Shown: positions 8,204 through 16,397 of the stretch, one piece after another
Position numbering within the stretch: position 1 is the stretch's first letter
Layout: the number at the start of each line of letters is the position of its first letter
NCBI RefSeq assembly: GCF_900544955.1
Contig: NZ_UQXD01000004.1
Span: 30,423-94,422, forward strand
Length of the DNA stretch: 64,000 bases
Source of the DNA: an uncultured Oscillibacter sp.
GTDB taxonomy: Bacteria > Bacillota > Clostridia > Oscillospirales > Oscillospiraceae
Direction: 5' to 3'
The notes under the pieces: model-generated
Told to the model about the DNA's origin: nothing
Seen by the model: only the letters and a program-made list of their open reading frames with translations
Databases searched by the model: none
Translations under genes and position numbers: made by a program

Positions 8204-8234
8204 CCGAATGTCAACAGACGAAGGAGGAATTATC

Positions 8235-8321
8235 ATGGGAATCGTATTAGGCGGCGTCGGCGTCCTGACGGTGCTGGTCCTGGTCTACTTGAGCTGGGTG
8301 CTCTTGAAAGGGGATGAATGA
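8235..8321 (+). CDS. kdpF: KdpF-like small subunit of the K+-transporting ATPase
   Basis: 28 residues, MGIVLGGVGVLTVLVLVYL then SWVLLKGDE: a single hydrophobic helix with a short charged tail, the size and pattern of KdpF, which stabilises the KdpABC complex in the membrane. AAGGAGG lies at 8221-8227 before the ATG. The stop codon overlaps the region just before kdpA, so the two are translationally close. Identification rests on size, topology and position directly before kdpA. Confidence 0.85.
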   Translation: MGIVLGGVGVLTVLVLVYLSWVLLKGDE

Positions 8322-8322
8322 A

Positions 8323-10128
8323 ATGAACGGTGTTTTGCAAGCCGTCCTCTATTTGGTGATTTTAGTCGCCCTGGCCATTCCGCTGGGGAAGTACATCGGC
8401 AAGGTCATGAACGGGGAGCGCGTGTTTCTCTCCCGTATCCTCTCGCCCTGCGAGAAGGGGATCTACAAGCTCATGAGGATGAACGGCGAGGAGGACATGG
8501 GGTGGAAGAAGTACGCTCTATGCGCGGTATTCTTCAACCTGTTCGGACTCATCGTCCTGTTTCTGATCCTGATGTTCCAAGGCGTCCTGCCGTGGAATCC
8601 ACAGGACTTTGAGGGGTTGAGCTGGCACCTGGCCCTGAACACAGCCATCAGCTTCGTCACCAACACCAACTGGCAGACGTACTCCGGCGAGGTGGCCCTG
8701 TCGAACTTCTCCCAGGCCATGGGCCTGACGGTGCAGAACTTCGTCTCCGCCGCCTGCGGCATCGCGGTGCTGTTCGCCATCATCCGCGGCTTCATCCGTA
8801 AGAAGGCCACCGGCATCGGCAGCTTCTGGGTGGACCTGACCCGCAGCGTCCTGTACATCATGCTCCCCATCTGCCTGGTCACCGCGATTGCCCTGGTGGG
8901 GCTCGGCGTCCCCCAGTCTCTGGGCGGGAACACCTATGTGGACCTGGTGGAGCCCATCGCCGCCGACGCGGACGGCAACGTCCTCACCGGCGCGGAGATC
9001 GACCTGGACACCAACACCGTCACGGTGGACGGTGAGCTCGTGGAGGGGGCACAGATCATCACCAAACAGGTGCTGCCGATGTACCCCCAGGCCAGCCAGG
9101 TGGCCCCCAAGCAGGCCGGTACCAACGGCGGCGGCGTGGTGGGCACCAACTCCGCCCACCCCTTTGAAAACCCCAACGGCCTTACCAACCTGATCGAAAT
9201 GACGCTGCTTTTGCTCATCCCTGTGGCCCTGTGCTTCACCTTCGGGCGCAACGTCAAGGATCAGCGCCAGGGCGTCGCCATCTTCCTGGCCATGTTTATT
9301 ATGCTGCTCGCCGCCCTGGGCGTGATCTACGCCAGCGAACAAGCGGCCACCCCTGTTCTGGAACAAAACGGCCTGGTGGACACGGCTTTGGGCAACATGG
9401 AGGGCAAGGAGACCCGGTTCGGCGTCGTGACCTCCGGTACCTGGGCGGGCTTCACCACGGCGGCCTCCAACGGCTCGGTCAACTCCATGCATGACAGCTA
9501 TACCCCGATGGGCGGCATGATCCCCATGCTGCTGATGATGCTGGGCGAGGTGGTGTTCGGCGGCGTGGGCTGCGGTCTCTACGGCATGATCGGCTTCGTG
9601 CTCCTCACCGTATTCATCGCCGGGCTCATGGTGGGCCGCACACCGGAATACCTGGGCAAGAAGATCGAGCCCAGGGAGATGCGTATGGCCGTCCTCATCT
9701 GCCTGGCCACCCCCATCGCCATCCTGATTGGGTCGGGGATCGCGGCACTGCTGCCCTCCACGGCGGCCGCGCTCAACAATCCGGGCGCCCACGGGCTGTC
9801 CGAGGTCCTCTACAACTACGCCTCCGCCGGCGGCAACAACGGCTCCGCCTTTGCCGGCATGGGCTGCGACACGCCCTTCCTCAACACCAGCCTGGGCCTT
9901 GTCATGCTCTTCGTCCGCTTTGTGCCCATGCTGGCCGCCATCGCCATTGCCGGAAGCATGGCCGCCAAAAAGAAGGTGGCCCAGAGCGCCGGCACCCTCT
10001 CCACCTGCAACGCCATGTTCGTGTTCCTGCTCATCCTCATCGTGCTCATTGTGGGCGCCCTGAGCTTTTTCCCCGCCCTGAGTTTGGGTCCCATCGCGGA
10101 GCTTACCCAAATGCTGGGCTTGGGCTAA
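8323..10128 (+). CDS. kdpA: Potassium-transporting ATPase subunit A
   Basis: 601 residues from ATG 8323. AAAGGGG lies about 9 bases upstream; an in-frame ATG at 8314 is too close to it. The protein is a polytopic channel-like subunit of the superfamily of K+ transporters. The four selectivity-filter regions of KdpA are visible: TNTNWQTYSG, the GTNGGG..NSAHPFENP region, TSGTWAGFTTAASNGSVNSM and SAGGNNGSAFAGMG. KdpA binds and passes K+ to the KdpB pump. First large gene of the kdp operon. Confidence 0.97.
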   Translation: MNGVLQAVLYLVILVALAIPLGKYIGKVMNGERVFLSRILSPCEKGIYKLMRMNGEEDMGWKKYALCAVFFNLFGLIVLFLILMFQGVLPWNPQDFEGLSWHLALNTAISFVTNTNWQTYSGEVALSNFSQAMGLTVQNFVSAACGIAVLFAIIRGFIRKKATGIGSFWVDLTRSVLYIMLPICLVTAIALVGLGVPQSLGGNTYVDLVEPIAADADGNVLTGAEIDLDTNTVTVDGELVEGAQIITKQVLPMYPQASQVAPKQAGTNGGGVVGTNSAHPFENPNGLTNLIEMTLLLLIPVALCFTFGRNVKDQRQGVAIFLAMFIMLLAALGVIYASEQAATPVLEQNGLVDTALGNMEGKETRFGVVTSGTWAGFTTAASNGSVNSMHDSYTPMGGMIPMLLMMLGEVVFGGVGCGLYGMIGFVLLTVFIAGLMVGRTPEYLGKKIEPREMRMAVLICLATPIAILIGSGIAALLPSTAAALNNPGAHGLSEVLYNYASAGGNNGSAFAGMGCDTPFLNTSLGLVMLFVRFVPMLAAIAIAGSMAAKKKVAQSAGTLSTCNAMFVFLLILIVLIVGALSFFPALSLGPIAELTQMLGLG

Positions 10129-10146
10129 GAAAGGTAGGTGTCAACC

Positions 10147-12222
10147 ATGTCTAAGAATCAAAATGCCTTCGCCGCGAAGGATTTGATGGGCAGAGCGGTC
10201 AAGGACTCCTTGATCAAGCTCTCTCCAAAGGACCAGATCAAAAATCCCGTCATGTTCCTGGTCTATCTCTCCGCGATCCTGACGACGGCGCTCTTTCTCC
10301 TCTCGCTGGCAGGCGTCTCCGAAAAACTGGTCTCCAGCGGCTTCATCCTCGCCATCGCCGTCATCCTGTGGCTGACCGACTTGTTCTCCAACTTCGCCGA
10401 GGCCATCGCCGAGGGCCGGGGCAAGGCCCAGGCCGACTCCCTGCGCTCCTCCAAGCGGGACGTGACCGCCCACAAGCTGTCCGACCCCTCCGACCACGGC
10501 AGCGCGGTCGATGTCCCCGGCGTCTCTCTCAGGAGGGACGACTGCTATATCGTCTCCGCCGGGGAGCAGATCCCCGCCGACGGCGAGGTGGTGGAGGGGG
10601 CGGCCAGCGTGGACGAGTCCGCCATCACCGGCGAGTCCGCCCCCGTGATCCGCGAGGCGGGCGGCGACCGCTCCGCCGTCACCGGCGGAACCACCCTCCT
10701 CTCCGACCACCTGGTCGTCCGGGTGACCCAGGAGCCCGGCGGCTCCTTCCTGGACAAGATGATCGCCATGGTGGAGGGGGCCAACCGCAAAAAGACCCCC
10801 AACGAGATCGCCCTGCAGATCCTGCTGGTGGCTCTCAGCCTCATCTTCGTGCTGGTCACCGCCTCCCTCTATTCCTATTCTGTATTTTCCGCCGGGCAGG
10901 CGGGCATTGATAACCCCACCTCGGTGGTCTCCCTGGTAGCCCTGCTCATCTGCCTGGCGCCCACCACCATCGGCGCCCTGCTCTCCGCCATCGGCATCGC
11001 CGGCATGAGCCGCCTCAACCAGGCCAACGTGCTGGCCATGAGCGGCCGTGCCATCGAGGCGGCGGGGGACACCGACATCCTGCTGCTGGATAAGACGGGC
11101 ACCATCACCCTGGGCAACCGCCAGGCGGCCGCCTTCCTTCCCGTGGACGGTGTGACGGAGGCGGAGCTGGCCGACGCGGCCCAGCTCTCCTCCCTGGCCG
11201 ATGAGACCCCAGAGGGGCGCTCCATCGTGGTGCTGGCCAAGGAGAAGTTTGATCTCCGGGGCCGGGAACTGGGGGAGCAGAACATGAGCTTTATCCCCTT
11301 TACCGCCCAGACCCGCATGAGCGGCGTGGACTACAAGGAGGGCCAGGTCCGTAAGGGCGCCGCCGAGGCGGTGCGGGCCTGGGTGGAAGGCGCCGGTGGA
11401 GTTTACAGCAGACAGTGCGCCGAATTGGTAGAGGAGGTGGCCCGCCAGGGCGGCACTCCTCTGGTGGTGGCGAAGGACCACAAGGTTATGGGCGTCATCC
11501 ATCTAAAGGACATTATCAAGGACGGCGTGAAGGAAAAGTTCGCGGACCTGCGCAAGATGGGCATCAAGACCATCATGATCACCGGCGACAACCCCGTCAC
11601 CGCCGCCGCCATCGCCGCCGAGGCGGGCGTGGACGACTTTTTGGCCGAGGCCACGCCCGAGGCCAAGCTGGAGATGATCCGCAAATACCAGTCCGAGGGC
11701 CATCTGGTGGCTATGACCGGAGACGGCACCAACGACGCCCCCGCCCTGGCCCAGGCCGACGTGGCCGTGGCCATGAACTCCGGCACCCAGGCGGCCAAGG
11801 AGGCGGGCAACATGGTGGACCTGGACTCCAGCCCCACCAAGCTCATCGACATCGTGCGCATCGGCAAGCAGCTCCTGATGACCCGGGGCAGCCTCACCAC
11901 CTTTTCCATCGCCAACGACATTGCCAAGTACTTCGCCATCATCCCGGCCCTCTTCATGGGCCTGTACCCCGGCCTGGGGGTCCTCAACATCATGGGCCTC
12001 CAGAGCCCTCAGAGCGCCATCCTCTCCGCGCTGATCTACAACGCCCTCATCATCGTGGCCCTGATCCCCCTGGCCCTGAGGGGCGTCAAGTACCGGGAGG
12101 TGCCGGCCGGCAAGCTGCTCTCCCACAACCTGCTCGTCTACGGCCTGGGCGGCATCGTGATCCCCTTCGTCGCCATCAAGGCCATCGACCTGATCGTGGC
12201 CCCCCTGCTGGGCGTACTGTAG
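10147..12222 (+). CDS. kdpB: Potassium-transporting ATPase ATP-binding subunit B
   Basis: 691 residues from ATG 10147, placed behind AGGTAGG; a GTG at 10138 would sit on the ribosome site. P-type ATPase hallmarks: actuator TGES motif ([10 protein letters not shown]), phosphorylation motif [10 protein letters not shown], nucleotide-domain KGAAEAV, hinge [19 protein letters not shown]. The membrane helix before DKTG has [15 protein letters not shown], which matches KdpB rather than a heavy-metal pump (no CPC). It couples ATP hydrolysis to K+ uptake through KdpA. Confidence 0.97.
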   Translation: MSKNQNAFAAKDLMGRAVKDSLIKLSPKDQIKNPVMFLVYLSAILTTALFLLSLAGVSEKLVSSGFILAIAVILWLTDLFSNFAEAIAEGRGKAQADSLRSSKRDVTAHKLSDPSDHGSAVDVPGVSLRRDDCYIVSAGEQIPADGEVVEGAASVDESAITGESAPVIREAGGDRSAVTGGTTLLSDHLVVRVTQEPGGSFLDKMIAMVEGANRKKTPNEIALQILLVALSLIFVLVTASLYSYSVFSAGQAGIDNPTSVVSLVALLICLAPTTIGALLSAIGIAGMSRLNQANVLAMSGRAIEAAGDTDILLLDKTGTITLGNRQAAAFLPVDGVTEAELADAAQLSSLADETPEGRSIVVLAKEKFDLRGRELGEQNMSFIPFTAQTRMSGVDYKEGQVRKGAAEAVRAWVEGAGGVYSRQCAELVEEVARQGGTPLVVAKDHKVMGVIHLKDIIKDGVKEKFADLRKMGIKTIMITGDNPVTAAAIAAEAGVDDFLAEATPEAKLEMIRKYQSEGHLVAMTGDGTNDAPALAQADVAVAMNSGTQAAKEAGNMVDLDSSPTKLIDIVRIGKQLLMTRGSLTTFSIANDIAKYFAIIPALFMGLYPGLGVLNIMGLQSPQSAILSALIYNALIIVALIPLALRGVKYREVPAGKLLSHNLLVYGLGGIVIPFVAIKAIDLIVAPLLGVL

Positions 12223-12237
12223 CCATAGGAAGGAAGC

Positions 12238-12456
12238 ATGGATATGCGCGCCGTTGTTCTGGCTTCATCCCAGCCCTCCCGGTCCCTCCGGGCACGGGAG
12301 ACGCTGGCCCGCTGCCTGGAGATCGGGTTAAAGCGGTGCCCGGTGCTGGCGGTGGCCATCACCATGCTTTTGACCGGGGTGGGTATGGTGCTGGCGGTCA
12401 CAGCCGCAACGGCATTCTGCGTTCTACCGCTGGGCCTGGTGATGGGCTGGCTTTGA
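12238..12456 (+). CDS. Small two-helix membrane protein inside the kdp operon
   Basis: 72 residues between kdpB and the next small gene; the ATG follows AGGAAGGAAGC. The first 35 residues are basic and Ser/Arg-rich. The remainder forms two hydrophobic stretches (VLAVAITMLLTGVGMVLAV and AATAFCVLPLGLVMGWL). No family is recognised. Codon use and spacing are the same as in the kdp genes. From memory, the Clostridium acetobutylicum kdp locus also carries extra small genes (kdpZ, kdpY, kdpX), so an accessory role in the Kdp complex is plausible but unproven. Confidence 0.65.
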   Translation: MDMRAVVLASSQPSRSLRARETLARCLEIGLKRCPVLAVAITMLLTGVGMVLAVTAATAFCVLPLGLVMGWL

Positions 12457-12468
12457 AAGGAGTTCGCT

Positions 12469-12600
12469 ATGAAAAATGGAAAGCTGACGCCGAGGCGAGG
12501 GATCCGTCGTGAATGGATCGGATTGTTGGTGATGCTCGGCATCATGTTGGGCACGGTCGCCTTGCGGTACGCCTTGTTTCTGCCCCAATACATCCATTGA
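12469..12600 (+). CDS. Very small single-helix membrane protein inside the kdp operon
   Basis: 43 residues: basic start MKNGKLTPRRGIRREW, one membrane helix (IGLLVMLGIMLGTVALRYALF), ending PQYIH. AAAGGAG lies 6 bases before ATG 12469, and the stop is 16 bases before kdpC. The positive-inside N-terminus predicts N-in topology. Size and helix are KdpF-like, but the gene sits just before kdpC. No known family is assigned. Confidence 0.65.
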   Translation: MKNGKLTPRRGIRREWIGLLVMLGIMLGTVALRYALFLPQYIH

Positions 12601-12616
12601 AGGGAGATAATCAAAA

Positions 12617-13216
12617 ATGAAACTCGTAATTGCACGCGCCGCCGGACTGTTGGCGCTGATGCTCCTGGTGTGCGGGCTGCTGTATACCCTGTTGATCACA
12701 GGGGTCGGACAGCTTTTGTTCCCCCGCCAGGCCAACGGCAGCGTCATAGAGATGGACGGCAAGACCTATGGCTCCGAACTGCTGGCCCAACAGTTCACCC
12801 AGCCTGCGCATCTCTGGGGCCGCCCCATGAATCTGGACGTGAGTTCTTTCACCGACGGGGAGGGCAATCCCGTCCTGTACGCCTGGGCCAGCAACAAGAC
12901 CCCCGCCGGCGAGGAGCTGGACGCGCTGATCCAGGAGCGAGTGGCCGCGCTGCTGGCCGCCGATCCCACCATGGAGGGGACGCCGATCCCCGTGGACCTC
13001 GTGACCGTTTCCGGTTCCGGCCTGGACCCCCAGATCAGCCCCGCCGCCGCCGAGTATCAGGTCCACCGCATCGCCCAGGCCAGGGGCATCTCCGAGGACG
13101 AGGTGCGTTCTGCCATCGAGGCCAATACCACCGGCCGGACGCTGGGCGTCTTTGGCGAGCCCGGGGTCAACGTCCTGAAGGTCAACCTGACGCTGGACGG
13201 AATATTGGAGGGATGA
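12617..13216 (+). CDS. kdpC: Potassium-transporting ATPase subunit C
   Basis: 199 residues. One N-terminal membrane helix (AAGLLALMLLVCGLLYTLLITGVGQLLFP) is followed by an extracytoplasmic domain with KdpC motifs: ANGS near residue 39, SGSGLDPQISPAAAEYQ and RIAQARG, and a C-terminal FGEPGVNVLKVNLTLD. KdpC stabilises the complex and promotes ATP binding to KdpB. GGGAGATAATC precedes the ATG. The next gene begins within a few bases of the stop. Confidence 0.96.
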   Translation: MKLVIARAAGLLALMLLVCGLLYTLLITGVGQLLFPRQANGSVIEMDGKTYGSELLAQQFTQPAHLWGRPMNLDVSSFTDGEGNPVLYAWASNKTPAGEELDALIQERVAALLAADPTMEGTPIPVDLVTVSGSGLDPQISPAAAEYQVHRIAQARGISEDEVRSAIEANTTGRTLGVFGEPGVNVLKVNLTLDGILEG

Positions 13217-13218
13217 GC

Positions 13219-14103
13219 ATGCTCTATCCCCTGCGGGTCGTCTCGGAGGGCCGGACCCCGCTCCCGCCCCTGCTGGGCTCGGACACCCCGGCCGCCCGCT
13301 TTTTGGAGCTGGCCTGCGTCCTCAGCCGGCTGTTCGGCGTATCGCCCACCGTGCTGCGGCTCCCCGGCAGCCGGACGCTGACCCTGCTCTACCGAAACGC
13401 CGTCTATCTTACGCGGGATGTGGTGGAGTGTACGGCCCCCTATGCCGCGGCGCTCAGCGGTGCCGTCTGGCCTCTGTGGTTTTATGGGACCACGGAGGCC
13501 AGGGAGACGGCGGAGTGGACGATCTCCGCCCCCGACGCAGGGACGGCGGCCGTGCGCCTGCGCTCCGTCTCTGGAGCACCCTTTGACCATCTGGAGGGGC
13601 TGGGCCTTCGGGTAGACCTGCCTGATCGCAACTGCGCCGACGCGCTTGAAGCGTTCTGCGAAACGGCTCCCTTTCTCCCGCCTTGTGCCGTTCTCCCGCC
13701 GGGGTGCGTCCCCCTGTTAACGGCCAGTCCGCTGCTGGCGCACGTCCGGGACAGCCGTTTCTCTTATCTGGCCTGGGAACCTCTCCCGGCCCGGGAGCTC
13801 CTGTCGGCCCTCACCGCGGACCATAAGGCGGCGCTGTGGAGGGAGTTCCTGGACGACGGGCTCCAGCCCCCGGAATTCGACTGGCTGTGGGAGCTCTACT
13901 ACACGGGGGAGCCGCTGCTCCTGCTGGAGTGGGAGCTGGCGCTGCGCATGGTGCTGGAGGAGCTGGGATTCCAGGTAGAGCGCTCAGAGCGGTCTTTCCA
14001 CATCCTGGACCGGGCGGGTCGGGGGCGGCGCTTTGATTTCGCCCGGGGCGGCCCTGCGGAAAAGGTATTTTTGAAGCTGCTGTTTCCGCTGGATGCAAAA
14101 TAG
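13219..14103 (+). CDS. Unknown soluble protein at the end of the kdp operon
   Basis: 294 residues from ATG 13219, spaced from GGAGGG; an ATG at 13213 overlapping the kdpC stop would add two residues. No signal peptide or convincing membrane helix. The sequence is Leu/Pro/Arg-rich, with FRFSYLAWEPLPARELLSAL-like and acidic aromatic WELYYTGEPLLLLEWELAL segments. I recognise no domain. It shares the kdp transcript (4-base overlap or 2-base gap with kdpC, then a strong terminator), so a role tied to potassium homeostasis is inferred only from context. Confidence 0.7.
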   Translation: MLYPLRVVSEGRTPLPPLLGSDTPAARFLELACVLSRLFGVSPTVLRLPGSRTLTLLYRNAVYLTRDVVECTAPYAAALSGAVWPLWFYGTTEARETAEWTISAPDAGTAAVRLRSVSGAPFDHLEGLGLRVDLPDRNCADALEAFCETAPFLPPCAVLPPGCVPLLTASPLLAHVRDSRFSYLAWEPLPARELLSALTADHKAALWREFLDDGLQPPEFDWLWELYYTGEPLLLLEWELALRMVLEELGFQVERSERSFHILDRAGRGRRFDFARGGPAEKVFLKLLFPLDAK

Positions 14104-14104
14104 A

Positions 14105-14137
14105 GAAAGGGGCCTTCCTTTGCGGAAGGCCCCTTTC
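14105..14137. terminator. Terminator between kdp operon and ktrBA
   Basis: Perfect 14-bp stem GAAAGGGGCCTTCC/GGAAGGCCCCTTTC with a 5-base loop. It lies between the convergent kdp operon (plus) and ktrA (minus) and probably serves both. Confidence 0.85.
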
Positions 14138-14156
14138 TGGGGAATTATGAAACGAA

Positions 14157-14804
14157 TCAAAAGCGCAGAAATTTCTGCACGTCCCGGTCGTTGCCCAGAA
14201 TAAAGATACTCTCCTCCGGACGGAAGCAGTGGCCCGCTCCGGGCAGCGGGTCCAGCCTGCCATCCCGCTTGGTGGCGAGGATGTTGATGTGGTACTTCTG
14301 CCGTACCGCCAGCTCCATCACCGTCTTGCCTACCCACGCCGAAGGGACCTCGGTCTCAAATATGGAGTAGCCCGGGGTCAGCTCCACATAGTCGAAAATA
14401 TGGTCGCTGCTGTACCGCACCGCCGCCCAGTCAGCCATCTGTTTTTCCGGGTAGATGATCTCGTCTGCCCCGTTGCGAAGCAGGAATTTAGCGTGAACGT
14501 CCCTTGTGGCCCTGGAGAGGACGAAGGGCGCGCCCGCCTCCTTCAGCAGAGCGGTGGTCTCTAAAGAACTCTGAAAGTTATCCCCGATGGCCACCACGCA
14601 CAGATCGAAGTTGCGCACGCCCAGGGAAGCGATAAACTGCGGATCCGTGCCGTCCCCGATCTGCGCGTTGGTCACGAAGGCCAGCGCGTCGTTGACACGC
14701 CTTTCATCCTTATCCACCGCCAGCACCTCGTGGTGCAGGTCGCGGAGCCGCTGGGCCATATGCCGTCCGAAGCGGCCCAATCCGATGAGCAATACCGATT
14801 TCAT
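14157..14804 (-). CDS. ktrA: Ktr-type potassium uptake regulatory subunit
   Basis: 215 residues from ATG 14804, chosen for GGAAAGGAATTGTTGT upstream; a longer frame to 14873 would overlap ktrB. It has an RCK_N Rossmann fold with GLGRFGRHMAQ at residues 7-17 and an acidic end of strand 2 (AVDKDERR), then an RCK_C domain (about 135-215). One RCK_N/RCK_C pair is the KtrA size; TrkA has two. It gates KtrB in response to ATP/ADP, and in many Firmicutes its RCK_C domain binds c-di-AMP. Downstream of ktrB in one operon. Confidence 0.92.
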   Translation of the reverse strand: MKSVLLIGLGRFGRHMAQRLRDLHHEVLAVDKDERRVNDALAFVTNAQIGDGTDPQFIASLGVRNFDLCVVAIGDNFQSSLETTALLKEAGAPFVLSRATRDVHAKFLLRNGADEIIYPEKQMADWAAVRYSSDHIFDYVELTPGYSIFETEVPSAWVGKTVMELAVRQKYHINILATKRDGRLDPLPGAGHCFRPEESIFILGNDRDVQKFLRF

Positions 14805-14820
14805 ACAACAATTCCTTTCC

Positions 14821-16167
14821 TCAGCCCACTGTGACCCGCTCCTGTGGGAACTGAAACCCTTTCGGCACTTCACTTGCCGTCACGGCATAGATCAGGGTCA
14901 GGCCGCCTACCCGGCCGAAATACATCAACCCGATCAGGATCAGCCGGGACATGTGCGACAGCTCCGCCGTGATCCCCAGGGACAGGCCCACGGTGCCGAT
15001 GGCGGAGGCACACTCAAACAGGGCGGACAAAATTGGGACGCCGTCGATACAGGATATGAAAAATCCACCCGCCAAAAACAGCAGCAGATAGAGCATAAAG
15101 ATGGCGCAGGCGTTGCGCAGCGCCTCGTCCGGCACTCGTCTTCCGAAGCACTGGGGGCAGTCCCGCCGATGAAAGATCGCCCGGACCCCAAGGAGCAGGA
15201 CCGCCAGGGAGGTGGTTTTGAAGCCGCCCGCCGTGGAGCCGGGAGAACCGCCGACGAGCATGAGCAGGATGGTGAGAAGCTGGCCGGGCTGGCTCAGCGC
15301 GGTCAGGTCCACGGTGTTGAACCCGGCGGTGCGGGGGGTCACGGACTGGAACCAGGCCGCCTGGACCCGCTCCCCCATAGACAGGCCCCGCCATTGGGGC
15401 AGGCGGAATTCGTATAGGAGGAAAAAGAGAAAACCCGCCGCCAGCAGTGCCGCCGTGGTACCCAGGATCAGCTTGGTCTGCAGGCGGTACCGCTTCCAAT
15501 GGAACTTGTGCTCCGCCACATCGTGCCAGGTCAAAAACCCGATGCCGCCCATCAGGATCAACAGGGTAACAGCCCCGTTTACCAGCGGGTCACCCGTGTA
15601 CTGCGTCAGCGAGGAAAAGGGCCGGCTTGTGCCCATTAGGTCAAAGCCCGCGTTACAGAAGGCGGAAACGGCGTGGAACACCGCGTACCACAGTCCCCTT
15701 CCCAAACCAAATTGGGGACAGAACCGAAAGGCCAGCAGCAATGCCCCGGCGGCCTCAATGCAAAGGGCCGTGCGCAGGATAAATCTGGTTTGGCGTACGA
15801 TTCCGCCCACCTGCGGGGCCGCAATGGATTCCTGCATGATCCAGCGCTGCTTCAGCCCGATCTTCTGCCCGGTAAAGGTGGCGACAGCCACCGCCATAGT
15901 GACAACGCCCATGCCGCCGACCTGAATGAGCAGCAGAATGACCGTCTGGCCGAAGGGGGTCCAGTAAAGTGCCGTGTCGTGGATCACCAACCCGGTAACG
16001 CAGGTGGCGGAAGTCGCGGTGAACAGCGCGTCCCCCAAAGACGCGCCCCCCGGCGCAACGGTGGCGAAGGGCAGCATAAGAAGGGCGGTTCCTGTGAGAA
16101 TCAGAAAGAAAAAGCCGAGGAGGATGATCTGCGCCGGTTTAATTTGCTCCCGCTTCCAAAATGGCAT
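14821..16167 (-). CDS. ktrB: Ktr/Trk-type potassium transporter channel subunit
   Basis: 448 residues, polytopic. The four filter loops typical of the Trk/Ktr/HKT family are visible with their key glycines: ATCVTGL, AFCNAGFD, TPRTAGFNT and SAIGTVGLSLG. The length fits KtrB better than the longer TrkH. The gene is divergent from kdpD, and the shared gap contains the candidate KdpE operator. Together with ktrA (16-bp gap) it encodes a constitutive or moderate-affinity uptake system beside the high-affinity Kdp pump. Confidence 0.93.
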   Translation of the reverse strand: MPFWKREQIKPAQIILLGFFFLILTGTALLMLPFATVAPGGASLGDALFTATSATCVTGLVIHDTALYWTPFGQTVILLLIQVGGMGVVTMAVAVATFTGQKIGLKQRWIMQESIAAPQVGGIVRQTRFILRTALCIEAAGALLLAFRFCPQFGLGRGLWYAVFHAVSAFCNAGFDLMGTSRPFSSLTQYTGDPLVNGAVTLLILMGGIGFLTWHDVAEHKFHWKRYRLQTKLILGTTAALLAAGFLFFLLYEFRLPQWRGLSMGERVQAAWFQSVTPRTAGFNTVDLTALSQPGQLLTILLMLVGGSPGSTAGGFKTTSLAVLLLGVRAIFHRRDCPQCFGRRVPDEALRNACAIFMLYLLLFLAGGFFISCIDGVPILSALFECASAIGTVGLSLGITAELSHMSRLILIGLMYFGRVGGLTLIYAVTASEVPKGFQFPQERVTVG

Positions 16168-16258
16168 GGCAATCCTCCACCGTTTTCTTCACCGTTGTAC
16201 CCCGACTCGCATGGAATGACGTTTGATTCATTGTATCACGGAAAGAATGAGCATTCCG

Positions 16259-16321
16259 TTAAGACAAATCCCCGTATATTAACGCCGCATTAAGACGCCT
16301 ATTTATATAATTTTAATACGG
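16259..16321. promoter_or_regulatory. Candidate KdpE operator between ktrB and kdpD
   Basis: TTAA half-sites at 16259, 16279 and 16290 with spacings of 20 and 11 bp, identical to those before kdpF. A block at 16298-16321 begins CCTATTTATA and ends TTAATACGG. The site could act on ktrBA, on kdpDE, or on both. Confidence 0.6.
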
Positions 16322-16336
16322 CGGAGGAAATTCCAA

Positions 16337-16365
16337 TGCCTTTCTCAGCGGTCTTGTGCTATACT
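16337..16365 (+). promoter_or_regulatory. Candidate kdpD promoter
   Basis: TGCCTT (16337-16342), 17-bp spacer, TATACT (16360-16365). The -10 box, weak -35 and distance to the upstream CCTATTTA block match the kdpF promoter, which suggests autoregulation of kdpDE. Confidence 0.5.
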
Positions 16366-16397
16366 TTGGACGATATAGCAGAAAGGGAGGTGGTCCC

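Noticed and set aside
8053..8234. ydaO-type c-di-AMP riboswitch upstream of kdpF
   Set aside because: The region is too short and the characteristic conserved ydaO segments are not visible; only a simple terminator hairpin is present.
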